From: Anniella stebbinsi
Lineage: Eukaryota > Chordata > Lepidosauria > Squamata > Anniellidae
Direction of reading: 5' to 3'
Assembly: GCA_029215795.1 (NCBI GenBank)
Contig: JARDYH010000001.1
Location: 6,132,001-6,196,000 of the forward strand
DNA length: 64,000 nt
The position numbers were made by a program, and so were the translations under genes. Under the pieces are notes generated by a model that was given only the letters and a program-made list of their open reading frames with translations, ran no database searches and was not told the origin of the DNA. Position 1 is the stretch's first letter. Every line of letters starts with the position of its first letter. This document shows positions 53,610-64,000 of the stretch, piece by piece.

Positions 53610-56570
53610 ATTCTTCAACAGGAGTTTTATTTATTTTCCAAATGCCTCAGGCTAACTACAGTGTAATAAATGAAATACCTAGTTGAGAGCTTGTGAGTCA
53701 GAATGGATCTCCAACCAAACAGCTCTCATGACATTATGTCAGTCTTCATGAAATCTATTGAGATTACATTTTCATTTCCCTCCCTGGTTTGAAATTGAAG
53801 GGGGGGGGGGAGTCTGAACTAGAATTGTGCTCCAGGCTGGTATACTAAAATTTCATTCCAATGCTATATGATAGCAATTTTGCAATTGAAGAATGCTTAA
53901 CTTTTTGCTAATGGGTTCCACAGTTCTCTTTAAGACAATTCAGCTTTCAGTGAAACAAAACCCAGGTTTTCAGAAGTTCTCAGATATTTTTAAAGCAAAT
54001 GACTGAAGTCATATTAGCATAACAAGATGCAAAAGAGGACAGACTCCTGTGTTTGGCATAGTAAAGTGGAAGAGGGAATTTTGGGAAATAAATATCTAAA
54101 GGTACGTGTCCAGAAATTCCTTCCTTTACATAGCTAGCAAAAGCCTAGGAACCAAGGCCTCCTTTACATCTGGCTATTCTATGTGCAGTTAGTTGTGACT
54201 GACCCTTTAGATGATCAGGAATTAAAAGCATGAAATTTGCCGCACATTTCATTCGCTGTCACTTGGTCTTTGCATTGGCTGCAATGGTAATTCCTGCCTC
54301 TTGGGCCGTAGCTGTGTCTTCTCACTTCAGAAGTAGCATTCACACATGATTGCAGCCTGAGAAAACTGCTGAGAAGCAATAAAAGCCGTTGCCATTGAAA
54401 AAAGAATTGCTGTATGCTCCGTATCTCAGCAACAGTGCTTGCAAAAAAGAAAAGAAGCCAGAGCAAAGGCAGAACTCCAAGGAGTTGCTTGGCAAATACC
54501 AGGCATTGGTACCTGGTACAAACAGAGAGACAAAGTCGCCTTTCTGCACTCAGTGAGTTTGCAACAGGACAGCCAAGAAGAAAGGGGTGGGGGGACGACT
54601 TTGGCCAAGTGATAGAAGTAAAGGTACTATTTGCAAAGCTCTTAGGAAATATACCCTTTTAAAATATTACCACAGCAGACCACAGTATAGAGAATGCTCT
54701 TGCATTATCAAGAGGAAGCACACAGGGACCTAAATACAAAGTTGGGGACTGAAACCCCAGAGGAAGCTGCAAAAAAAAGAAGAAGCCAGAAATCAAATAG
54801 GTTGGCTAGAGCAGTGTTTCCCCCCATAAGGGGGGGATTAGGCATCAAGGCCCACAAGCAGGTCAGTGTTTTGCAAACAACCATTCAAAAGTTAAATTGT
54901 TATGAAAGCACAAAGTGTGCACATGCTTTAAATACTTGATATAACAGAAGAACAGAAGCATAAAGACTCGGTTTGCCTTAAGGGTGAAGACCATCTACAG
55001 CATCCCCTGTGGGTACCCTCCCCTCTGATACATCTCTCCCCACCCCTTGCCCCAATGTCACAACTAGACATAATTTCAGAGAGATCTTTTCACAACTACC
55101 TTCATAAAGAGGAGACGGAGGGAATGAACCAGGCTGCCTTTATGTTTGATAACAGGGACTCCAATCCTAAACACATGTACCAGGAAACAAGTTCTCTTCA
55201 AGGTGCCTCCCACACACTGTGGCTTTTCTGCTGCATCGCAGGCAGAAATCCTGCAGAAATGTTAAAGAGCTCCCTCTACTTGTGTGTGTGTTTTCTTTGT
55301 GTGAGGTCAATGAGATCCTGACATATGGCTGTGTATGTGCAAAACTCAAGTTTAGTTGCAAAGGACTTCCTGCTTCGGAAATCAGCTTTCCCCACTTCCC
55401 TTTCACGAAAGCTTACTCGCTTCCACTCTTCCATCCTCCAGCTGCATTTCTGACACTCTAGCAAACATTTTACACTGGCCTTAAGTAGCATAGCAGGAAG
55501 AGGTGCCTCCTAAGTATAATCTTCTTGACATATATATGCCTTGAGTCCATTCTCTTCCCCCAATTCAAGGAGGTGATGCTTCTTCACATGATGAGAAAGA
55601 TCAATGTTCCTTCATCTTCAGGCCTCGGGAGCTCTGACTGATAGGTGACAGGGCTGCTCTGGCTTTCTCTGGCTTTCCTCTCACTCCATATTTGCAACCT
55701 GGACTTTGGAAAAACAAATTCCTATTCTTAAGTTTTCTCAGCAACACTCTTCCCTGTGGTGGAGTCTGGCCTCAAAACTCCATTTATATCACATGCACCA
55801 AATTATTGCTGTCCTAGTGCGCTGCAGGGCTAATCAGTGGTAATAGAAGATGCAACTGGTAAACGTAATCGATCCATTCTCAATGTCAGAACCAAGGTCA
55901 GATCAATTATTCAGATCTACCAATTGCATTTTCTGCATTTGGAGTGGAATCCCATGGTTTACTGGGAACATGATCAAGTTGGCAGGTTTACTTATATGTC
56001 TGATATGAAATACAGCCCTGACCATGTCTTAGATGGTATAGGCTGATTTGTAGGGAGCTGGCAGGGTGGATGACTGCTCCAGAATTTAAGTGGCTCCTCC
56101 CTCTGCCACCAGGAAGAGCTAGAAGACCAGAGGTGCTGATGGTTGCACGCCTTTTTATCTCTACGGCATTAAAGTTAAAACCCGCTGTGGGTGGATCAGA
56201 AGCCCTTAAATGAAATTGGTTTGCCAGTGGCAATAACAGATATTGGGTTTGGAAGATAAGCATCCCTTCCTATAGCTAATCCACACAGCTTGCTTGTTGG
56301 ATGCTGCTATTTGATGCATGCCAACCATTGTTGGGTTGGATTCGAAGACTGACAAATGAGGTTTGTAATAAAATCACAAACCCCCAGGGAGAAGCAAGCT
56401 GTTTGCCAAGTGTTCTTCCCTTTCTTTTCTATGTTGTGGCCAGAATGCAGGTGATTCCAGTCTTTCAAAAATAAATTGCTTTTCTTTTGTGGGTCAAAAA
56501 ATGATTGGGGCAGAATCTTGAGAAGAGGGGTTTTTATTTGGTCCAATGTAGCTACTAAGGCAAAGTATTT
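53610..56570. other. Intergenic, no recognised gene
   Basis: Sequence between STK26 and the cytokine-receptor gene. Short open frames here lack splice support or family motifs. A G9 run is at 53800. Confidence 0.5.
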
Positions 56571-56574
56571 ATTT

Positions 56575-57460
56575 AAAATATTTCTTGATCTCCTTTCAAG
56601 GCGGCAGCCCTCCCAAGGCAGTGTGCAATAATACAGATAAAACCAATATATTAAGAATGATAAAAGCACAGTACAAACAGTAAGTACACAATAAAGGCAG
56701 CAGCAACAACAGCAATCCTATCAGGAGAAGGCCAGGGTAAAATAATGTTTTCAAAGCCTTAAAAGCCTGTAATGATGGTGGACCCCCCAACTTATTCCAG
56801 AGGTGTGGGAACTCCCAGATGATACACTTGGGTCTTTTAAGGGGGAGATCAACTCCATCTAAGGCCAGTTGTACACCTCCATCCAAAGTAATTAGTTTCC
56901 CAAACCCACAGAACCTCCATCTTGTCTGGATTAAGTCTCAGCTTGTTCACCATCCTCCACCTCCAGACACTACTTCACGAGTTCCACAGCTTTCCTGGGA
57001 TGTGCAAATAGAAATGAGGTAGAGCTGAGTGTCATCCACATACCTATGACACTTCATCGCATACCTCTTGATGACTTCCCCCAACGGTTCATGTAAATCT
57101 TAAAAAGCATGGGGACATAATGGAACATTGTGGTACCCCACAACTTTGGGGTGGAACAAAAGTTCCCCAGCACCACCTTCTGAGATTGCTCCTTCAGGAA
57201 AGACCAAAACCACTTAAAAACCATTCCTCCCATGCCCAATCCAGATAAACAGATCAACCATAGAGACCGATGCTGTTTCCATCCCATAAACAGGTCTGAA
57301 ATCTGATTGGAATGGATCTAGATAATCAGAAACATCCAACACCGCTTGGACTTGTGAGGCCACCACACACTCCAGCACCTTGCTCAAGAATGGCAAATTT
57401 GATACAAAGTCATGTGACATGGAGAGAACATCAAGTTCCTGCAGCAATACTCCAGAAAAG
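56575..57460 (-). mobile_element. L2/CR1-clade LINE fragment with RT core
   Basis: The - strand encodes SNLPFLSKVLECVVASQVQA, VSDYLDPFQSDFRPVYGMET (the RT finger motif LDPFQSGFRPG-like), then FLKEQSQKVVLGNFC and MLFKIYMNRWGKSSRG, and a 3' end. Frameshifts and an internal deletion leave it inactive. Confidence 0.8.
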
Positions 57461-57741
57461 AAGCTGTTTCACATCTCTATGTCTCTCCTGCATCTCACAA
57501 TCTGGTCTGTGCCCACTTCTTCAAGACATGGATGAAGCTGCAATACTTTCTAAATTTGCCACGCTGAATGAAAAGGCAAATGATCTCCAGCAAAGAGAGC
57601 TTGGGCTGATCTGTCATGATCTATAACTATCAGCACAGGCTCTCTGAATTTGTGAATTACAGAAGGTGAAAGGCATTGATTCATGCTGGACAGCCTCCAG
57701 TCTTAGCCTGAACATGCTATAAAAGTGGTATTAAAGTGGAT

Positions 57742-57822
57742 TAAGGCACAATCCTATGGCTGGGGAATCCTGGCAGTTGAAAGACTTCTTTCTTTATAAA
57801 CATGCATAGGATTGTGCCCTTA
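57742..57822. mobile_element. Short palindromic MITE, ‘gcacaatcctat’ variant
   Basis: TAAGGCACAATCCTATGG and CATAGGATTGTGCCCTTA are inverted, with a short GGGGAATCCTGGCAG centre. It is followed at once by a related TTGCAGTCCTATACTC piece at 57826-57895. Confidence 0.65.
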
Positions 57823-58792
57823 GGTTGCAGTCCTATACTCATTTATTTGGGGAGCAAGCCCCACTGAACTCTGTGGGACTTATTTCTGAGAAGGCATTTG
57901 GGATGTGTGAATCGCTGAAGCTCAGGCTCGCTCAAACTCAGACTCACTCAAGTTCTCAATTTTCCACTTTTAAATTCATTCCAGCCTCTTTTTGCACCAG
58001 ATTGTGGATTTTTAAAAAAAAGTTTGCACAAAAATACATATTTTCATAATGCATGCATTTTTGTACACATTTTTTAAAACGCTCATTTTAGCAAGCAATG
58101 TTTTCGGATAAAATACAGCATGTTTGTGCACATTTTTTTCAAATTATACTTTTTTTAACACTTTCAAATGTATGGATTTTTGTGTGTGCATATTCCAATT
58201 TGTGTTTAGGTTTGGGAATGTGAAATTGGTAAATTCTCACTGAAATATAAACCAAAAACTATTCTTGCCTCATCCCTAATAGTTATGTATAAAGTAGCAG
58301 TTAGTGTCTCATTTAACGTTTTGACAGTAAGGCAGGTTTTACCAAGTTGCTGCCTTCTGATGCCTCCGTGAATAAAAAGGAACACAATATTACTATCTGG
58401 AAACTGCAGGTTATGGGCCCCAAAGCTGACAAAATAGGGAAAAGTTGGCAGAAATGTCTCTTCATCGAGAATTCTTTGTTGATGTCTATGAGTATGCTGG
58501 CATTACTGCCTTGCAGCACCCTCTAAACTATTAACAGTTCCATTAGTGGATGAATTTTGTTTTGCTTCTATCCACTGTTTTAGTTGTAGAATGCTTTTCT
58601 CCCCTCTTTCCCCATTTTCAAAACGAAAAGAGTTTCTGTTCTATGGAAAAATATATGCCAGTAATATTGGCACCACAGCAATGCATGAAAAAAAAACAAG
58701 TAAAGAACAGTGTAACATTGACTACATTAGGAATCCTTAATGACTGTAGTTTGGGATGGAAGAAAGTGTCTCTTACTTTTTCTTCCTGCGTC

Positions 58793-58864
58793 TAGATTAG
58801 TCACCAGGGGGCAGACTGGAAGCCCAAGAATTTTGGCCTCTCCTGCCCCCTGGCGGCTAATCTC
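58793..58864. promoter_or_regulatory. Inverted pair of CTCF-type motifs
   Basis: TCACCAGGGGGCAG (58801-58814, + strand) and, on the - strand, GCCGCCAGGGGGCAGG (58857-58842) face each other. The 22-bp arms 58793-58814 and 58843-58864 are inverted repeats with two or three differences. Each arm matches the CTCF core consensus. It lies between the STK26 promoter and the 3' end of the next gene, a sensible place for an insulator; binding is inferred. Confidence 0.5.
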
Positions 58865-60529
58865 TACATGATGATAAGGAAAGGAAAGTGATGTGTCCCA
58901 TTTAGCTAGTCAGGAGTTCATGGAATAGCATGGTTCTTTTTCACAGGGGCAGTAAACATAATGGATGAGGGCCAACCGCTATTCACAATGCAATATACAA
59001 GTGTTCAAGTTGTATGCTGGATATATATATAGTAATTCCCCTTTTTTGTTATCTGCTCGCATGGTCCTGTACTCTTCAAAACACTACATACGATTAACTT
59101 TTTTAAAAATTAGACTGGCATATTTGAAAATATAAACTGCACTGTGAAAGACTCCCATGGCGATCCATAAAATATCCGTTAGGGATTCTCAGGATACTTG
59201 CAAAATTTCAAATGTATCTATTATCTGGGGATTGGGATTGACTAGTTTATCTCAGTGGCCAAAACTGCTAACATGCCATTGTGCAGCTGGCTGCCCTGTT
59301 ACCATATTTGGTAGAGTCAAGAGAATGAAAGCAGGGAGATGACCTGGCTTAGCAGACAAATGAAATCATGCCCGATTTCACTGTGGCCAGTGTGTCACTT
59401 GGCACACAGACTTGCACATCTGTCCTTAGAAAATCATGAGGTCACAGTCAACTGATACAGAGTTATTTAAAGTCGTTAGTCTGATGTTTATCTTTCCTTT
59501 GCGCATGGGATTGTGGCATGGGAAAACTATGTAGCCTGGCACACCTTAACACCAACTCCTATGCCTCCTCTTGTGCACAAGTATTCTGAAAAAAATAGGG
59601 AGGTATTTTGGGGATGAACATAATGCTTCAGCAGTGGCATAGTATTGGTCTGTGAGCAGGAGTTTGTAAATATCAGCTAAACATCAATAAAGAGTCAATA
59701 AAAGTAAAAGCCCTCAAACCAGCAAGGATACAGGAATCGGGCATTTAAAATGCAAAAAACGGAAAGGATAGCAAAGAAGTAAAAGAAATAGTCTTCAATT
59801 TTTTTTTAAAAAAGAGTTATTTATACAGAATAAATCTCACCTCTTAAAAAACCACACAATGCAAACGAAGCGTTCTCACTTGTCATTCCCACATCTAAAA
59901 TCATGGGTATGTGGGTTTCTACAGTCATGTGCGCGTGACAAATAAAGACAGTTATGCCCAAGAATCCAAACGTGAGACATCATACCCTTGGCTGGGAATG
60001 AGAGCACTCGCGCACCAGCTTAGCCATCCAACTCAGTTTTCTCTTAGGCACGCTCAAAGAGTCTTGAGTAGTTTCTGGTTTAACTCAGGAGAATCTCACT
60101 AGATCAAAGTTTGAGAATGACAAGAGGTAAAGCCAAGCCTTGCCAGGACTGTTGTGAACATTCCTGCTGTTCAAGTAGGAAAAAGCGATGGAAAGAGATA
60201 GTCCTGCAGAGTAAATGCTGCTTCACAGAAGCTAACACAGAGCCTGATTTTCACCTATTTGATGGGATGAGCATAGATGACAAATTGGGTTGGATGGGGG
60301 GGCTTGTCAAGACATCAGCTGAAGTAGGTCATTTACCGTAAATTATTTTTTCTGTGGCTTGCTTATTCCAACTAGTTACTTTTAGCAAACAGATGCCAGG
60401 GCAAGAATGCTGTGTGCAATAATACATCTCCAAGAATATCGTCCAGCAGCTGGGAGCAAAAGTCCATGTCTGCAAAGCATCTGATTTACATTTAGAAGTC
60501 ATGGGATGTAAACCCAACAAGCTGGTTCC

Positions 60530-60610
60530 TCAGCTTTCAGTCTTAGGAGGGTTTACGAATATCAATACATCAGTTTGCTCATCCTTGATTGGCTCTTCTG
60601 TGGATGGTTT
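60530..60610 (-). CDS. IL13RA1: IL13RA1-like terminal coding exon
   Basis: Acceptor tatccctag, 26 codons KPSTEEPIKDEQTDVLIFVN then PPKTES, stop TGA at 60532-60530. It aligns with the human KEETDSVVLIENLKKASQ tail. No clear poly(A) signal was found within 700 bp downstream on this strand. Confidence 0.72.
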   Translation of the reverse strand, partial: KPSTEEPIKDEQTDVLIFVNPPKTES

Positions 60611-61496
60611 CTAGGGATAAAAGAGAAATAAAAGTCTCTTGAAACAATGTCATGCAGCATATGATTGCTCTTGGAAAAGCGCCAAACGTAGGAATGAGCT
60701 GGGAGAAAGTCTCAAAGATGCATGGAAGATGATTACCATCACCATCTCAAAACCATTCTGAGTCTGTGTTTCTTTAAGGTACACGTTAGACTGAATTTTG
60801 TGGGATCAGATGGAAGCTCAGCTGGCTGATACTCACTGGGAGACCTTCGCTTTGCTCTTCAAACATTCGTTTCAGAAACTTTCCAGGATCAGGAATTGTT
60901 GGAAGCAGCAGCAGCTTAATCCTTCAGAATGCAAAAAAAGAAAAAGCGTATTGAATTAAGGTGTTATAGATAGCAGATATTGTTTAACTGACTAAATTTC
61001 AAGGCCGTACTTGAGAATTATTTACATAAAAACACAGCATATCTCCTATTTCACACTCCACAACATGCTCCATATAAGTGAAAGCAAAGCACAGATTGAT
61101 CCTGCTTTCCTCAAACACTCACGCTCTTACTACATCTTAATCTAGAATCTTAACCTAATTTGGATTTAATTTTGGAATGAAGCTACTAGAAACAAGACTA
61201 AGTAAGGATAATTCCCCCCTTAAGCTTCTAAACTAGAATCAATGAATATTATACGTATGAATATGTAAACAGCTAGCTAGGTAGCTAATCATCTCTCCAC
61301 CTAATGTCCACTGGTTCTATAGTTTATAAGAAGCATGAAACAGATGGGGGACTACTCTTGAAAAATATAGATATGGTATACAAAAGGTAAAAAATCAGTC
61401 TCTTACCTCTTACCAAAATGATAGTCAGGATTGCCGCACATAATGGAATGAAAATTAGTAAAAGAATGTTCAATGTGTTGTCTGTCTTTCTTTCAT
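60530..61496 (-). CDS. IL13RA1: IL13RA1-like class I cytokine receptor, last three coding exons (partial gene)
   Basis: Three - strand exons: 61496 to 61414 or 61407 (juxtamembrane and transmembrane), 60921 or 60914 to 60837 (Box1), 60610-60530 (C-terminus and stop). The peptide runs DERKTDNTLNILLLIFIPLC, AAILTIIL, then LLLLPTIPDPGKFLKRMFEE and KPSTEEPIKDEQTDVLIFVN. The spacing of a TLxIxxLLIxP membrane segment, the proline-rich Box1 IPDPGK and a short acidic tail matches the end of IL13RA1, which pairs with IL4R for IL-4/IL-13 signalling through JAKs. IL13RA2 lacks this tail; IL2RG, IL5RA and CSF2RA have different text after Box1. The ectodomain exons were not found up to 64000. The first splice is awkward: see findings. 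Confidence 0.7.
60837..60921 (-). CDS. IL13RA1: IL13RA1-like Box1 exon
   Basis: Reads (x)IKLLLLPTIPDPGKFLKRMF then EEQSEGLP, ending at donor gtgagt, phase 0. An acceptor at gaag gives a start at 60921; a second at ttaag gives 60914. Only the 60914 start joins in frame to the phase-0 donor at 61414. Confidence 0.7.
61414..61496 (-). CDS. IL13RA1: IL13RA1-like transmembrane exon
   Basis: Acceptor tgcttttttcag at 61497. The first two bases complete Asp; then ERKTDNTLNILLLIFIPLC and AAILTIIL, about 20 hydrophobic residues. Two overlapping donors, both gtaaga, lie 7 bp apart, so the exon can end at 61414 (phase 0) or 61407 (phase 1). Confidence 0.7.
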
Positions 61497-61954
61497 CTGA
61501 AAAAGCAAGGAACAACAGGCAGTCAGGGACCCAACTCCAGAATCAACAAGCTATATTGAATACAGAATGGCCCAAAGCTGTTTTTCTCTATCGTGTCTTT
61601 AAGTTGCATATTGGAAACTGAGGATGGCTGAAATTCCCACCTTTTCTTGGTGCAAAATGTGGCCTATTGTGGCACGGATTTATGATTTTTGGCACAGAGA
61701 AGGTACATCCCTGCTAAGAGACCATCAAAAGGCCAAGACTTTCAGTACCGCAAAGTCTGGGGTTCCCCACATCATCATCCATACGGCACACAGCGGTGCT
61801 CCTTCTGTTGGCTGTTTAAGATCTGGATATGCTGAGCGTCAGGAGTTCTGATGCATGACCGCTACAGTTCTAAGTGCAGAAGTTCCGAGCGCAGATTTGG
61901 TGCCTCTAACCTCCCATTGTCCAAACCTGCCAGATGCATCATATTAAAAAGGCA

Positions 61955-62153
61955 AAAAGCTCAGCCATAGAGCACATGTTTTGCATATGAAGGCCCCAAA
62001 GGTCAATCCTTGGCACCTCCACTTAGGTGGATCATCTAGCAGGAGGCTAGTAATGCTTCTATCCAAGACCTGGGAGAGCAGCTGCCAGTCAGAATAAACA
62101 GTATCTGGCTAGATGGACTAATGGTCTGACTCAATGTAAGGCGGCTGATTGTC
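61955..62153 (+). mobile_element. tRNA-derived SINE, family of 41304
   Basis: AGCTCAGCCATAGAGCACAT, GGTCAATCCTTGGCACCTCC, CTGCCAGTCAG and CTAGATGGACTAATGGTCTG in order; more decayed than the 41304 copy. Confidence 0.7.
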
Positions 62154-62159
62154 ATGTGG

Positions 62160-63700
62160 TTTTCACAGACTGGTGGAAGAACAGTTGAGGACTATATGGC
62201 CATGTTTTCATAGTGATCACAGATCCACCTTAGCTATTTCCAGTGTCTTGATCCACCACTCTTATTTCACATAGCATGAAATTTCCAGTGCCTTGCAAGA
62301 ACAATTCTAGCTGCCAGCAGCAATTTAATAATAAGGGATGTAGCTATTTGTGGGATTCTCCTATCTAAACTTCAATGTCACCTAAGGATTAAGGTTAAGA
62401 TTACCTGTAAAATGCTGGGGATCTCACTCAGAATTTGAACTCCAAAATGTAATAAAAGCACCAGAAATTATAGAAATTGTGTGTGGAGCTGTACCTTCCC
62501 AACAAATGAATCTCTTTGTCTGATATATTCTGCTCAACCTGGTTGGAGTCATATAACATCTGTAAACTACATATTGGAGATTTTCTTATATTGTCATGGA
62601 TATTTGCCCAGGTGGTATCAGATAATGATACTCCAAAAACATGGTCCCATGTTCATCTTGTAGAAATCTCTTTGTGTTTCCCGTTGGCCAAATCATTTTA
62701 TAAGGTAGAGATAATTCCCGTTCTTTTGCAGTGTTTTCTTAATAATCTGTGCTTTCCACGTTGTTAAATAGCGCAGTCAAAAAGCGTTACCCAAATCACT
62801 GTAAACAAAATGTCTGAAGGTACTGGGGTAGTACAGGACACTGATCATATTAGAAAGTAATCAGGTATCTTCATATAATTTATTACGCTTAGGATTTTTT
62901 AAAAAACTGATTCTAGGGAAGAAATGGAGGGACTAATAGTTTCTCTATGATTTCAATAAACACACCGGCTCCACTTTATGTCCCAACATATCACCATGGC
63001 TTGGTCTTTCCAAGTATAAGATTTCAAACAATGAAACAGAAATATGTCTATGTGCCAAATAATAGTTAGTGTCATTCTGATCAAAGGATAATCAACAAAG
63101 TTGTGATGAATGAAAGAAAAGTAATACATTTTGGACCACTAAACCATCTCTGTGTGTGAGTTTTTATAAAGTAGTGGTGTTTACTCTGGAGCATTTACCA
63201 CGGCAGATAAAACCCATGATTACCTTCTGCCAGTTTAGAATTTCTTTGTAATCTATAAATTAGGGGCAGCACCATGAAAAGGAATAAAAACATTGGAAGA
63301 ACCATTTTTAGCCACAAATATCCTGGCAAACCTTGAGAAACAGATTTTATTCCAGGACTGAATTTTCTCTTTAATTTTCTTCTACAGGGTTATTTTTAGA
63401 CATTACGAGTTGTGTGTGTGTGGTACATCTGATCTCCAAATAGTATGTGGGCCTCTTCCAGGATTTGAAGCCACATAAATGATAAAACAGTTGCTTCTCT
63501 TTCAAAACTACATTTATATGTAGTGTCTCTGTTATAGCCTCTTTTCTGATGAATTTCAGAAATGGGGCAGAGCCTGGGAAAAATATTCTGGCCCAAGAGG
63601 AATAAAAGACCTCAGTTGAGTTCCTGACTATTAGAGCAAGTTGGCTGCTTGGAGCTAACCGAAGTCTTGCAACCGCAACCTAATTAAGCCACCCTTGGGT
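62160..63700 (-). other. Presumed intron of the IL13RA1-like gene, nothing recognised
   Basis: If the receptor is intact, this is the intron ahead of the transmembrane exon. I looked on the - strand for a WSxWS-bearing exon and did not find one. Confidence 0.4.
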
Positions 63701-63712
63701 GTCTTTTGTGCC

Positions 63713-63754
63713 TCCTGGATTCCCACTCCTGGATTCCCACTCCTGGATTCCCAC
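63713..63754 (+). repeat. Three perfect 14-bp tandem units
   Basis: TCCTGGATTCCCAC is repeated three times without change (63713-63726, 63727-63740, 63741-63754). Confidence 0.9.
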
Positions 63755-63844
63755 AGGACAGGACAAAACGCTGCAATTTAAAACTAATTATCTTATACCT
63801 TCATAAAATATTTTACAAGGAATCATATAAACTAAGAACACAGG

Positions 63845-64000
63845 TTAAATTTATTTATTTATTTATTTATTTATTTATTACATTTGTATACCGCCCCATA
63901 GCCGAAGCTCTCTGGGCGGTTTACATAGGATTAAAAACAATTAAAAACAATATACAAAAATTAAAACAGCAAAAACATACAACATACACACAATCTGTAC
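63845..64000 (-). mobile_element. L2-type LINE 3' end with (TTTA)n tail
   Basis: (TTTA)n at about 63849-63879, then TATACCGCCCCATAGCCGAA and CTCTCTGGGCGGTTTACATA, the 3' terminus of the commonest L2-type repeat in this window, running off the end of the window. Confidence 0.75.

Overview
This is vertebrate nuclear DNA, most probably from a squamate reptile (lizard or snake). Genes are split into short exons with GT-AG introns. The introns are full of tRNA-headed SINEs of the Sauria type (glutamic/‘gtagtgtagtggttagag’ head, tail ending in TAAATAAA), L2/CR1-clade LINE 3' ends, a CR1 tail, many palindromic non-autonomous DNA transposons and a Penelope-like repeat. The species was not identified; the squamate call rests on recognising the SINE and MITE types by eye.

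Two protein-coding genes can be reconstructed with confidence and a third partly. (1) FRMD7, + strand, 344-11499: the last eight coding exons (exons 5-12 by comparison with the human gene), about 608 residues; the first exons lie upstream of the window. (2) STK26 (MST4), - strand, 47158-14049: all eleven coding exons, phases consistent throughout, giving 416 residues, the same length as the human kinase. Its first intron is about 17.8 kb; a CpG island with a long G-rich flank (47.9-49.3 kb) marks the likely promoter. FRMD7 and STK26 are convergent, with only 2.55 kb between their stop codons, and their 3' UTRs probably overlap. The pair is a known neighbour pair on human Xq26. (3) The 3' end of a class I cytokine-receptor gene most like IL13RA1, - strand, 61496-60530: a transmembrane exon, a Box1-type exon and the terminal exon; the ectodomain exons must lie beyond 64 kb.

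Layout: 1-343 FRMD7 intron; 344-11499 FRMD7; 11500-14048 shared 3' UTR region; 14049-47158 STK26; 47.2-48.7 kb leader and CpG island; 48.7-60.5 kb intergenic, repeat-rich, with an inverted pair of CTCF-type motifs near 58.8 kb; 60.5-61.5 kb cytokine receptor; 61.5-64 kb presumed intron of that receptor with a SINE and an L2 tail.

The most notable non-gene structures are a Penelope-like insertion with 184-bp inverted arms, each carrying a hammerhead-ribozyme-like core, and a flanking 14-bp target duplication (17155-17896); two 320-bp fold-back MITEs with perfect 8-bp target duplications (40843-41162, 50081-50400); a DNA transposon nested in a SINE (31726-32456); a CpG-rich GCGCATT-repeat element (52526-52880); and an odd tandem splice donor in the cytokine-receptor transmembrane exon.
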